From Ruminococcaceae bacterium YRB3002 (GTDB lineage: Bacteria; Bacillota; Clostridia; Saccharofermentanales; Saccharofermentanaceae): DNA of 39,895 nucleotides. The stretch is taken from positions 1 through 39,895 of the forward strand of contig FMTG01000024.1 of NCBI GenBank assembly GCA_900099715.1, given 5' to 3'. Shown one piece after another: positions 23,454 to 31,611 of this stretch. Both the position numbers and the translations under genes were made by a program. The notes beneath the pieces were generated by a model. It saw only the letters and a list, made by a program, of their open reading frames with translations. It ran no database searches and had not been told where the DNA came from. Within the stretch, counting starts at the first letter, position 1. The number at the start of each line of letters is the position of its first letter.

Positions 23454-24251
23454 TTACCTTAGAACGATCAAAATATCCTCGTCCCAAATCTCCGACGGCA
23501 CCTCGCATTTTCCGTCCCGGCGGTACGTATCGTATTCCTGATTTTTCACGACCGATTTGAGATAGTCCTCTGTCGTGCGGTCATCGATCGACGAAACATA
23601 CGGATAATAGTAATAATCCCATTCGGGATCGTAAATATACAACGACACATGAATACGGCATCCCCCGTAGCTGTGGCACAGCGATCGCAGCTTCTTAAGG
23701 AACTCCACGACCTGCCGGCGCGAATCGTCCGGGGCATCACTTTTGATATAGAGGCTGATATGGACCTCATGAACATAACCCGGGCTATCGTAATCATCAG
23801 CCATCATGCTCTCTTTAAAATCGAACCCGTCATAGATACTGCGAACATCATCGGCCCAGTTCCCTGTCACTTTCACATCCGGATCAGTCATTCCGATCTC
23901 CCTGACAGCATGATCAGCCACACCGATCACGATAACGAACAGAGCCACGATTGCCACCAGCAGACCGTTTATTACTATTCCCACTATTCCCCAGGCACTC
24001 CTGTGATGAGCCACAACCGCGATTATCGACAGGATAAGGCTCACCACGAACCCCAGCGAGAACAGCACGGACAGCAGGAAATATCCCTCCATCTGCGTGG
24101 CACCATAAGTTCCGCCGCCGGTGCTGAGGCCCGTCATCAAGGCGCCCAGCAGGAGAGCCGGCGAGAATATGAGACTCAGCACCGTCACTACTGTGGCGAT
24201 TATGTTTAGCGTCAGTGCCGTTCTTTTGTTGCCGGTGGCCGTGTTGTTCAT
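23454..24251 (-). CDS. Membrane protein with C-terminal soluble domain, unknown function
   Basis: 265 residues. The ATG at 24251 has AAGGAG 8 bases upstream. About three or four membrane helices (about 12-35, 55-80 and 85-112) are followed by a soluble domain of about 140 residues containing an HVHISLYIKSD...RIHVSLYIYDPEWDYYYYPY pattern (two similar beta strands) and a Tyr-rich stretch. Small Gly- and Ser-rich loops link the helices. I do not recognise the family. The gene has an extended -10 promoter about 20 bases upstream and ends 2 bases before repeat R3. Confidence 0.7.
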   Translation of the reverse strand: MNNTATGNKRTALTLNIIATVVTVLSLIFSPALLLGALMTGLSTGGGTYGATQMEGYFLLSVLFSLGFVVSLILSIIAVVAHHRSAWGIVGIVINGLLVAIVALFVIVIGVADHAVREIGMTDPDVKVTGNWADDVRSIYDGFDFKESMMADDYDSPGYVHEVHISLYIKSDAPDDSRRQVVEFLKKLRSLCHSYGGCRIHVSLYIYDPEWDYYYYPYVSSIDDRTTEDYLKSVVKNQEYDTYRRDGKCEVPSEIWDEDILIVLR

Positions 24252-24273
24252 GCGGGTACTCCTTTTCGAGATG

Positions 24274-24282
24274 ATTATAGCA
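24274..24282 (-). promoter_or_regulatory. Extended -10 promoter of the membrane-protein gene
   Basis: Minus strand TGCTATAAT (24282-24274), about 23 bases before the start codon. -35 not evident. Confidence 0.45.
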
Positions 24283-24425
24283 CATGTAATTTTCTTATAT
24301 TTTTGTGTAATTAACTGACTTTTAACCATCCAATAACATTTTCATAACACATCATAAGTCAATATAGGATTCTGAATATGGGACGTGTACCTTCAGTTTT
24401 CCAGCCAATTAACGAGGATAATACT

Positions 24426-24587
24426 ATGGAAAACATTACACCTGACGATAATAAACTGTTGACACTCAAAGACCTTAAAGAGATCGCAGGCGGTCTGAGC
24501 AGTGAGGGAAATTCCAACTGCGATCACGACCTGAAGCAGTTATGCAGCACCTTTATTGCGCGCGTGACATCTGCCGGCATTGTTTGA
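24426..24587 (+). CDS. Double-glycine leader peptide 1 (bacteriocin- or pheromone-like)
   Basis: 53 residues. The leader MENITPDDNKLLTLKDLKEIAGG fits the L-x(2)-L-x(2)-I-x-GG pattern cleaved by C39 peptidase-containing ABC transporters. The predicted mature peptide has 30 residues starting LSSEGNSNCDHDLKQLC, with two Cys (8 residues apart) that could form a disulfide or be modified, and a hydrophobic end. GAGG lies 8 bases before the ATG; an upstream in-frame ATG at 24378 lacks a site. No transporter, modification or immunity gene is in the window. It ends at a terminator shared with leader peptide 2. Confidence 0.7.
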   Translation: MENITPDDNKLLTLKDLKEIAGGLSSEGNSNCDHDLKQLCSTFIARVTSAGIV

Positions 24588-24599
24588 GGAAAGCAACAT

Positions 24600-24660
24600 A
24601 AACCTCACACCACAAAACACCCCGGGGCCCGTCAAAGGATCCCGGGTTATTACTTGTACT
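24600..24660. terminator. Bidirectional terminator between the two leader-peptide genes
   Basis: CCCGGG-type arms at about 24621-24626 and 24643-24648 pair around a loop of about 16 bases, with an A/T-pair outside. On the minus strand the stem is followed by TGTTTTGTGG, on the plus strand by TTATTACTT. Confidence 0.5.
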
Positions 24661-24676
24661 TCTCGAAAATATCGTC

Positions 24677-24850
24677 TTACTTGTTGTCAGGCCGCGATCC
24701 GCCCTTTGACGGCTCACGCTGATCGAAAAAAGGTCCCTTAGCGGGTAATACGATCTCAGGTCTCTCCGGCACCTTGCGGCTGTCAAACTTTCCGCCCGAT
24801 ACCTGATCGAGTTCCTCGATATCCAGAATATCATTATCTTTGTCTGCCAT
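24677..24850 (-). CDS. Double-glycine leader peptide 2
   Basis: 57 residues, too short to be noticed in a simple scan. Leader MADKDNDILDIEELDQVSGG has the same L-x(2)-I/L-x(2)-V-x-GG form, followed by a Pro/Lys/Arg-rich mature part (KFDSRKVPERPEIVLPAKG..., no Cys, no long hydrophobic stretch). Support: a perfect AAGGAGG 8 bases before the ATG and a TATAAT about 43 bases upstream. It converges on leader peptide 1. The mature part is hydrophilic, unlike a pore-forming bacteriocin, so a signalling peptide or the substrate of a modification system are possible. Confidence 0.65.
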   Translation of the reverse strand: MADKDNDILDIEELDQVSGGKFDSRKVPERPEIVLPAKGPFFDQREPSKGGSRPDNK

Positions 24851-24892
24851 AGTCTTATCCTCCTTAGATCTTTAAAGCGTTTCCCTGTTAAT

Positions 24893-24921
24893 ATTATATT
24901 ATTCTCCGCCCCGAAATTTAA
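24893..24921 (-). promoter_or_regulatory. Promoter of leader peptide 2
   Basis: Minus strand TATAAT (24898-24893) and a weak TTAAAT (24921-24916) with a 17-base spacer. Confidence 0.4.
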
Positions 24922-24969
24922 TGTGTTATCTATCTGTTAACTCACGGTAAATAAATTGTGCAATATTAC

Positions 24970-25096
24970 CCCCGCAAGGGCGAGCGACCAACGCGAACGG
25001 ACTTACCGCAGGAGCGAAGCGACGAGGACTGAAGTGAGCGTTCGGTTGCGAGCCCCAAGCACCTGTCCGAAGCGCCGCAAATCAATTCTTCGAGCC
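24970..25096 (-). repeat. R4: repeat core overlapping the end of a phosphodiesterase gene
   Basis: The core (24978-25055) is followed by the leader segment (25057-25096). In gene direction the sequence reads GGCTCGAAGAATTGATTTG, so the gene's last codons and TGA stop lie within the leader segment. No module E is attached here. Confidence 0.8.
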
Positions 25097-27790
25097 GCTG
25101 GATTCCTTTATCAACGAGAACCGCCTGATCTCATCCACCACCAGTGAGTTTATGGTCTGCACCATGTCCTTGCCCGGCATTGCCAGATAATAACCCTGCA
25201 GCAGATCGGCGCCCAGCTCCAGAACAGTATGGAGTTCTTCGGAAGTCTCCACGCCCTCTGCCAGCGCTTTGATGCCGTTCTTGTGGGAGAACTCGATTAT
25301 ATCCCTCACGAAATGCTGTTTCTGCGGGCTGTCCTGAATACCCGACAGGAGCGCCCTGTCAATCTTCACGTAGTCCGGTGTGTACCTCAGGAGATTTGCC
25401 ACATTCGAGTAGCCGGTGCCGTAGTCATCGACCGCCGTCTCGATGCCGATCCTCTCGTATGTCTTCTTCATGTGCTCCAGCTCATCATCGGATATCTCCG
25501 ACTGCTCAGTCAGCTCCACCACGATGGATCCCGGCAGTTTGGAAACGCACTCCTCCAGCATCTTTATGTCGTTGTCCGACAGCATATGACCGGGGATGGA
25601 ATTGATGAACACTTTCTTGCCGTCCTTCAATATCGACTTGTGTGTCTCCATCACTTTTATCACGTTCGCGAAAGTCAGTTTTTCGACATCATACAGCCTG
25701 TCAAAGAACTTGGCATAACGGAGCACCACCGGCGGCGGCAGATACGGCACAACGTCAGGGCGCATGAGCGCCTCGTATGAGTAGATCTTTCCCGTCCTCG
25801 CATCGACTATCGGCTGGAAATGATATGTCATCCTGTTTTCGTCAAGAATCAGCATTACCACCTGTGCTTCCTTCTGCTCATCCTCGGTAAGCGAACCGTT
25901 GGACAGAGTGAAAGCCAGAGCTTTGTTGTTATTCTTGCGGCTGATAGCCACATTAACGAGACGCTCCATCTCCTCCGACGTCGTTGGACTGCCGCTCTCC
26001 GTGCCGTAATACAGCTCAATGGTATAGTCAGGTGAGTTCGGGTTGTCCGCGATCAGCTTCATCAGCTTGTCTTTCTCGTCGAGAAGTTCACGGTCGCAGG
26101 GTTTCCTGGTAATGCGGAGCGCCACAAGCTCGTCGTTGCCGGGTCTGAAGCAGATACAATTTCGCGTTGAGAAAAGACTCTCGAGGGCATTGGCCACGCT
26201 GACTATCGCGCGGTCGCCCTCCTTCCTTCCGAATTCACCGTTGATATATGACAGGTTCTTGATATCTACGGCAAGTGCCCCCATGTGGCCGCCGTTGTTG
26301 TTCATGAGGTTCAGGAATGTATCGGCCTGCTCAAGGAATCCCCTGTAGTTGAGAAGCCCTGTCATGCTGTCTGTTGTGATGCCGCTCCTGGCGATCTTGG
26401 AACTCCTAATGATGGTATCGCTCCTTCTGAAGCATTCGATGCCCCTGCAGATACTGCGGAGCCACGTCCTGTACTCCTGCGAGATCACAGCCGTCCTTCC
26501 GTCATATCTGACCGCCGAATACCCGAAGATACTCGCATCGTAGAACAGCGGCATAAAGTAGAAGACAGACGGCTTCTCCCGCGCCTCGTAAAGTTCGGGC
26601 AGCATGTCGTCCCTGTCAATGTATGTGTCCGTAAGTATCCTGTCGTTATTGTCATACTCGGCGCCGCACTTGATAACGTTCATTATCTTATCTTCGAAGG
26701 GCACGTCCGCCTCGCCCAGCCTCGGATTCAGGCACAGGTCGAACCCGTCGAACCCCCGGACGAGATGGATCGAGCTGAATATCGCGCTCACCAGCCCCGT
26801 GAATGTCGTCTGTGCGATCAGGTCCTCGTCCATGTTGTTGAAAGGCGAGAATATCGTAGCCAGAGACAGCTCAGTATCCCATGAATTACGCTTGAAATAT
26901 ACAGGCTTCGCACTGTCACAATTGCATCCGCATGTTCCGCCGACAAAAAGCTCTGCTCTGGACGGAACCTTCTGCGGCTCGGTATCCGTTATCAGCGCAT
27001 GCGCCATCAGCGCGGAGTTGGCACCCAGCTCTTCGGAAGCTAAGGGAATCGACGTCAGCGGTATCGGCGCATGCCTGCCCTCGTCATTGGAATCGCAGCC
27101 CACAACGACTATGTCATCCGGAATGGAATATCCGTTTGCCGTCATGATCTTCGCAAAGCCCAGTGCCATGCAGTCGTTCGCACATGCCACCGCCTGAGGA
27201 AGCTTCTCCCCGCTCTTTATCAGGCTGTCCGCCAGACTCTCACCGCTGGTATACCAGAAATCGCCGTAGAAAACTCTTTCCTCATTAAACTTGATCCCGT
27301 GCTCCTTAAGTGAATCCTTATAAGCTTCGAGTCTTATTATCGAATGAGGATGCCACGATTTCCCCGTAAGAAAAGCAATATCCCTCAGTCCGTGTTTCTC
27401 GATCAGGTGGTCGATGACCATCTTCTCCGGCGTGTAATTATCAATGTGTATGGACGGAAAATACTTGCTGTCCTGATCGACGAACAGAACCTTCCCCTTA
27501 TACCTCGCGTGAAGATCCTCCTCGATCTGCTGGGACAGCCCCTTTGTCTGTATCGTGTCAGCACACACCACAATACAGTCAAACCTGTCATAATTGATCA
27601 GCTTAAAGATCGACGAATCGCCGACCGCCCTGGCCAGCGTATCCTGATACTTGATATACATCGCGAAAACAACAACATCATAGTCAAGCCCGAACGCCTC
27701 CTCAATGAACCCATTAAGGAACAGCGCATGGGAATATTCTTCCGGGTGTCCTACCAGGACAGCGATCCTTTTACGACTATGCTCTGACAT
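25082..27790 (-). CDS. LacI-type sensor, degenerate GGDEF and EAL domain protein (c-di-GMP phosphodiesterase)
   Basis: 902 residues, cytoplasmic. Residues about 8-290 form a LacI-family periplasmic-binding-like sensor (no HTH) that probably senses a small sugar or similar ligand inside the cell. A second sensor-like region (about 300-450) follows, then a GGDEF domain whose motif is GNDEL (551-555), probably inactive. The EAL domain has its key residues: EAL (673-675), Asn in FINSIPG, ELTEQS, DDYGTG (788-793), VKID, EGVET (845-849) and QGYY (865-868). It should hydrolyse c-di-GMP under ligand control. It is divergent from the second phosphodiesterase gene, and its 3' end is inside repeat R4. 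Confidence 0.85.
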   Translation of the reverse strand: MSEHSRKRIAVLVGHPEEYSHALFLNGFIEEAFGLDYDVVVFAMYIKYQDTLARAVGDSSIFKLINYDRFDCIVVCADTIQTKGLSQQIEEDLHARYKGKVLFVDQDSKYFPSIHIDNYTPEKMVIDHLIEKHGLRDIAFLTGKSWHPHSIIRLEAYKDSLKEHGIKFNEERVFYGDFWYTSGESLADSLIKSGEKLPQAVACANDCMALGFAKIMTANGYSIPDDIVVVGCDSNDEGRHAPIPLTSIPLASEELGANSALMAHALITDTEPQKVPSRAELFVGGTCGCNCDSAKPVYFKRNSWDTELSLATIFSPFNNMDEDLIAQTTFTGLVSAIFSSIHLVRGFDGFDLCLNPRLGEADVPFEDKIMNVIKCGAEYDNNDRILTDTYIDRDDMLPELYEAREKPSVFYFMPLFYDASIFGYSAVRYDGRTAVISQEYRTWLRSICRGIECFRRSDTIIRSSKIARSGITTDSMTGLLNYRGFLEQADTFLNLMNNNGGHMGALAVDIKNLSYINGEFGRKEGDRAIVSVANALESLFSTRNCICFRPGNDELVALRITRKPCDRELLDEKDKLMKLIADNPNSPDYTIELYYGTESGSPTTSEEMERLVNVAISRKNNNKALAFTLSNGSLTEDEQKEAQVVMLILDENRMTYHFQPIVDARTGKIYSYEALMRPDVVPYLPPPVVLRYAKFFDRLYDVEKLTFANVIKVMETHKSILKDGKKVFINSIPGHMLSDNDIKMLEECVSKLPGSIVVELTEQSEISDDELEHMKKTYERIGIETAVDDYGTGYSNVANLLRYTPDYVKIDRALLSGIQDSPQKQHFVRDIIEFSHKNGIKALAEGVETSEELHTVLELGADLLQGYYLAMPGKDMVQTINSLVVDEIRRFSLIKESSGSKN

Positions 27791-27992
27791 ATCATTATTT
27801 TATTATTTAAGGGGGCAAATCTCAACAAAAATCTGAGAAGGTAACGTGTACCTTTTCAGGAAATTTACACGTCCCTTCCCGGATTTCAACGCAATTGTTA
27901 ATCAGAAGTAACATATGTGTAAATGAGAAAACTTTTTGCGCGTGTTATAATAGGTTAAGAACTATGGGCAACAGCTGACTGGCAGGAGTGTT
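27791..27992. promoter_or_regulatory. Shared promoter region of two divergent phosphodiesterase genes
   Basis: 202 bp. The plus strand carries the extended -10 TGTTATAAT (27943-27951) for the rightward gene. ACGTGTA (27844-27850) and TACACGT (27866-27872) form an inverted repeat with a 15-base spacer, centred 22 bp apart. ACGTGTACCTT at 27844-27854 and, on the other strand, GGGACGTGTA at 27875-27866 both occur in the leader peptide 1 upstream region (24380-24393). Confidence 0.45.
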
Positions 27993-30266
27993 ATGAGACT
28001 GGCATTATCTGTGGTATTTTCCATACTGGTGGCAGCGCTTCTTGTGTGCTTGGTACTCGCCAAGTTCTCGAAGAAGCCTCTTGGCAATGCTGTTTCTTTC
28101 GCATTGGCCGCTCTTGGCATCCCGGTTATCGGCAACCTGATCATAATCCTGTCGACAGATCCATTTATCTCGACCGCAGGGTACTACATATATTTTCTCG
28201 GTATGGATGTGGCCATGTACTCGCTGTGGTATTTCGCACACGTTTACTGTGATCTCGGCAAACCAAAGATGAAGTGGCAGATATCGGTATGCTCTCTCTT
28301 AGCCATCGATGTTGTCCAGTATATCTTGAATCCGTTCCTCAAGTTCTCATTCTCGACCGAGAAGATAACTGTCGATGACCGTGCCTACTTCAGGCTCGTC
28401 CCGTATCTGGGCCAGACATATCACAGAGTCGTGTGCTACGGAATCTTCCTGGCAGTGCTCATCATATTCCTCGTTAAGAGGCTCAGTTCCCCGAGGATCT
28501 ACGCGGAGAAATACTGGGTAATGTTATTCTCCATGGCCGCTACGGGCGCCGTGGAGACATATTACATCTTCTCGAGGCAGCCGATGGACGCTGCCATGAT
28601 CGGGTTCGCATGCTGTGCACTGATGGTGTATTTTTTCGCGCTGCATTACAGGCCCATGAAGCTTCTCGACAGGTTGCTTGCCGGAATGGCATCCGATATG
28701 CCGGATGCCCTGTTCTTCTTCGACAAGAGCGGCAAGTGCATCTGGACAAACGACCCCGGTAGGAATCTCATAGGCATCTCCAAAGAGAATTACGATGGCG
28801 TCAAAGATAATCTGGTCTTCCTCTTTGGCGACATCGACCTGAACAGCAGCGGCTGGTTCAAGAGAGTCACCCTCGGCACCGGCGAAGAGACACAGTACAC
28901 ATACCTCGCCATGCGCTCCATCGCCGACGAGAAAGGCACGATCACCGGCTCCTACCTGAGTGTCCGTGACATCACTGAGGAACAGCAGGAAATGAGACGC
29001 GAGATGTACCGATCCACCCACGATGCCCTCACGGGCCTCTACACAAAAGAATATCTCCACCATAACATCGATAAGCGTCTCGAAAATGATCGCGAGACTG
29101 ACTACATGATAGGCTTCGTCGAGGTCGCAAACTTCAAGCTCATAAACGACGTCTTCGGCAAGGCGTTCGGCGACTTCACCATCAAGAGCATCGCCGAATT
29201 CATTACTACACATGTCAGTGAGAAGACCCTGTACGGCAGACTTTCCGAGTCTTCCTTCGGCGTGCTGATCGACAAGGAGCACTTTGACGAGGATGCGCTC
29301 AACAAGGCACTCGAGACCTTCACGGTCAAAGACGATAATCTCGAACACCGCATCCTGATCCATTTCGGCGTTTACGACATCAACCCGGACGACGAAGTCG
29401 ACGTGCCGCTCTTCTTCGACAGCGCCCGTCTCGCCACCACAATGATCAAAGATAACTACCAGCAGCACATAGTCTATTACGATGACAAACTACGTAATGA
29501 GGTCATCCACAACCAGCTGATATCCAACCAGCTCAAGGGTGCCATCGAGACAAGACAGATACGTCCCTACCTCCAGCCTATAGTTGACTCCCGCGGCATT
29601 ATCGCAGGCGCCGAGGCTCTCGTAAGATGGATACATCCCGAAGAGGGATTCATGAATCCGGGCGCGTTCATATCTGTGTTCGAGCGCAACGGTCTGATCG
29701 CGGACGTCGACCGCTACATGTGGAAATGCGCCTGCGAGATCCTTTCCGACTGGCACTCCAGAGGAATCGATTGCTTCATCTCCATCAACATCTCACCTAA
29801 AGATTTCTACTACATGGACGTAGCAGCCGAGCTCAAAGCCCTTGTTGCAGAATACGGCATCGAACCGGTCAAGCTCAGAGTTGAGATAACCGAGACCACC
29901 ATGATCGGCTCATCCGGAAGCATACTGGAGATCATCAACGACCTCCGTGCGTACGGGTTTATCGTGGAGATGGATGATTTCGGAAGCGGTTATTCATCCC
30001 TCAACCTGCTGAAAGATATGAACATCGACGTTATCAAGATTGATATGCAGTTCCTCAAGGATTCCGAGCATAACATGAAAGCCGGTATCATCATCAAGAG
30101 CATCATAAATATGTCAGAGGATCTCGGCATCGATACGCTCACCGAAGGCGTCGAGACAGCCAAGCAGTTCGAGAAACTTTACGCAATGGGCTGCAACCTG
30201 TACCAGGGCTTCTATTTCTCCAAACCGATTCCTGTGGAGGATTTTGAGAAGCAGTGGTTCGACTAG
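27993..30266 (+). CDS. Multi-TM/PAS, degenerate GGDEF and EAL domain protein (c-di-GMP phosphodiesterase)
   Basis: 757 residues. Six or seven membrane helices (about 2-22, 35-53, 58-82, 95-113, 143-162, 172-192 and 198-217) resemble the 7TM sensor domain of membrane histidine kinases. A PAS-like domain (about 230-330) follows. The GGDEF site is SESSF (418-422), clearly inactive. The EAL domain keeps EAL (541-543), SINIS (597-601), EITET, DDFGSG (661-666), IKID, EGVET (718-722) and QGFYF (738-742), so it should be an active phosphodiesterase. GGAG lies 5 bases before the ATG. It is divergent from the LacI-sensor gene. R5 begins directly after its TAG. Confidence 0.85.
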   Translation: MRLALSVVFSILVAALLVCLVLAKFSKKPLGNAVSFALAALGIPVIGNLIIILSTDPFISTAGYYIYFLGMDVAMYSLWYFAHVYCDLGKPKMKWQISVCSLLAIDVVQYILNPFLKFSFSTEKITVDDRAYFRLVPYLGQTYHRVVCYGIFLAVLIIFLVKRLSSPRIYAEKYWVMLFSMAATGAVETYYIFSRQPMDAAMIGFACCALMVYFFALHYRPMKLLDRLLAGMASDMPDALFFFDKSGKCIWTNDPGRNLIGISKENYDGVKDNLVFLFGDIDLNSSGWFKRVTLGTGEETQYTYLAMRSIADEKGTITGSYLSVRDITEEQQEMRREMYRSTHDALTGLYTKEYLHHNIDKRLENDRETDYMIGFVEVANFKLINDVFGKAFGDFTIKSIAEFITTHVSEKTLYGRLSESSFGVLIDKEHFDEDALNKALETFTVKDDNLEHRILIHFGVYDINPDDEVDVPLFFDSARLATTMIKDNYQQHIVYYDDKLRNEVIHNQLISNQLKGAIETRQIRPYLQPIVDSRGIIAGAEALVRWIHPEEGFMNPGAFISVFERNGLIADVDRYMWKCACEILSDWHSRGIDCFISINISPKDFYYMDVAAELKALVAEYGIEPVKLRVEITETTMIGSSGSILEIINDLRAYGFIVEMDDFGSGYSSLNLLKDMNIDVIKIDMQFLKDSEHNMKAGIIIKSIINMSEDLGIDTLTEGVETAKQFEKLYAMGCNLYQGFYFSKPIPVEDFEKQWFD

Positions 30267-30810
30267 GGCTCGAACGCACGAATTTGTGCTGATTCGAACA
30301 GGTCCTCGGGGGCTCGCGACCACTTGCTCACTTCAGTCCTCGTCGCTGCGCTCCTGCGGTAAGTCCGTTCGCGTTGGTCGCTCGCCCTTCGCGTTCGTAT
30401 CGACATGTATGTCAAAAGTCAGTTTTTAGAAGTTTGACATACAAAATCACATGAAAATGTATGTCAAAGTTGCATTTTCGAGAGTTTGACATACAAAATC
30501 TCAATATCTGTATGTCAAATTTCATTTTTTAAGGTTTTGACATACAAAGCAGCTCATTTTTGTATGTCAAATATCGTTTTTTAGAACTTTGACATACAAC
30601 AGCAGATTCGGCAGGGAAATGCGAAGCGAGGAAGAACAATTCCGGTCGATCAGCTATTCATACCAATATGATGATTTGACACCATTGGGTTTGATTCAAG
30701 AGCAGATGCAAGGCACATCCGCCAAACCTTTTCGAGCAATTCACGGTGTTTGGTTTGAAAGACTCCGGTAAGCAGCTTATGGTGAAAAAGGAACCGTCCC
30801 CATTTCACCA
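30267..30810 (+). repeat. R5: repeat mosaic directly after the stop codon
   Basis: Order: leader GGCTCGAACGCACG (30267-30309), core (30310-30387), module E (30406-30598), GGCAGGGAAATG segment, then a shortened module A (about 30655-30770) and the REP end AGGAACCGTCCCC (to 30810). Modules D, C and B of R1 are missing, as if lost by a deletion. Confidence 0.85.
30406..30598. repeat. Module E in R5: four TGTATGTCAAA palindromes
   Basis: First arm 30406-30416, last arm 30588-30598, same four hairpins as at 1189 and 8696 and the same length of 193 bp. The loops of the three copies differ at only a few positions. Confidence 0.9.
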
Positions 30811-30818
30811 CTTTTCAT

Positions 30819-30846
30819 AAAAAAGCGGCACCGTAACCGGCACCGC
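30819..30846 (-). terminator. Terminator of the lipoprotein gene
   Basis: Nine-pair stem (30825-30846, GCGG...CCGC with two G-T pairs) with a GTTA loop, followed by six T on the minus strand (30824-30819). It is about 33 bases after the stop. Confidence 0.8.
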
Positions 30847-30878
30847 CTTCGTGACTTTCGTTATCTCATCAGCTCAAC

Positions 30879-31424
30879 TTACACGTTCGGCAGACCCATC
30901 GCCTTGATGAATGCTTCAACATCATCATAACCGTCAGTGTTATCAGATAATACCATGATGATCATGTTGCCTGAGTAATACAGTCCACCATAGACTGAGC
31001 CGGCCTGATAAAGTGCACCGAAGAGATCCGTGCCGGGCATGTCACCCTTGATCACGATATATCCGCTGTTATCTGTGCTGCCGGTAACACTGCTGCCCTT
31101 GAACTGGTTATTCTTGTCAAAGGTATCCTGAAAGTGCTGGAATCTTTCGTCAAAATATGCTTTCGCCTTGGAAGCATCCTGGCAGAAATATGCGTTGATC
31201 CTGGACTCGTTGTACTTTGCAGTAACAATTGTAGCTACAGGAAAATTGTTCTGCGTTCCGTCGTTCTCAGCTTCGTAGATCTGATCGTCAGCGATCTTCA
31301 GGTCGTTCTTAAGGACCGAAACAAATGAATCCTTGTTATACTCCTTAACACCGCCGCACGCAGCCAGCGAGAGCGACATAGCAGCGATCAGTATCAAAGC
31401 AACAGCAGATCTCAGTTTTCTCAT
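30879..31424 (-). CDS. Lipoprotein of unknown function
   Basis: 181 residues. The signal peptide MRKLRSAVALILIAAMSLSLAACGG ends in a lipobox (LAAC), so the mature protein should be attached to the outer face of the membrane at Cys23. The mature part has an acidic start (YNKDSFVSVLKNDLKIADD) and a Gly/Tyr-rich middle (GALYQAGSVYGGLYYSGN). I do not recognise the family. GGAGG is 8 bases before the ATG and an extended -10 (TGTTATAAT, 31477-31469) lies about 45 bases upstream. It is flanked by repeats R5 and R6. Confidence 0.75.
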   Translation of the reverse strand: MRKLRSAVALILIAAMSLSLAACGGVKEYNKDSFVSVLKNDLKIADDQIYEAENDGTQNNFPVATIVTAKYNESRINAYFCQDASKAKAYFDERFQHFQDTFDKNNQFKGSSVTGSTDNSGYIVIKGDMPGTDLFGALYQAGSVYGGLYYSGNMIIMVLSDNTDGYDDVEAFIKAMGLPNV

Positions 31425-31468
31425 AGCAAACCCTCCTATTCATTAACTACTCTTGGGATCCGAGGATG

Positions 31469-31477
31469 ATTATAACA
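31469..31477 (-). promoter_or_regulatory. Extended -10 promoter of the lipoprotein gene
   Basis: Minus strand TGTTATAAT. The REP end of R6 (31499-31520) lies just upstream, near the -35 position. Confidence 0.5.
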
Positions 31478-31498
31478 GATATCCGACCAAAAATGCAA

Positions 31499-31611
31499 AA
31501 CAGGAACCGTCCCCATTTCCAGAAGGGCGAGCGCTGCCCTTGCGAGCGGACTTACCGCAGGAGCGAAGCGACGAGGACTGAAGCGAGCAAGCGGTCGCGA
31601 GCCCCCGAGCC
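31499..31611 (-). repeat. R6: repeat core directly after the TIR gene stop
   Basis: Core at 31604-31525, preceded by GGGCTCGG directly after the TAG, and ending in a REP half-site (AGGAACCGTCCCCATTT, 31502-31518). Leader segment and module E are absent. Confidence 0.8.

Noticed and set aside
24553-24834. 93-codon leftward frame across the leader-peptide region
   Set aside because: The frame shifted by one holds leader peptide 2 with a perfect ribosome binding site and a double-glycine leader, which is far better supported.
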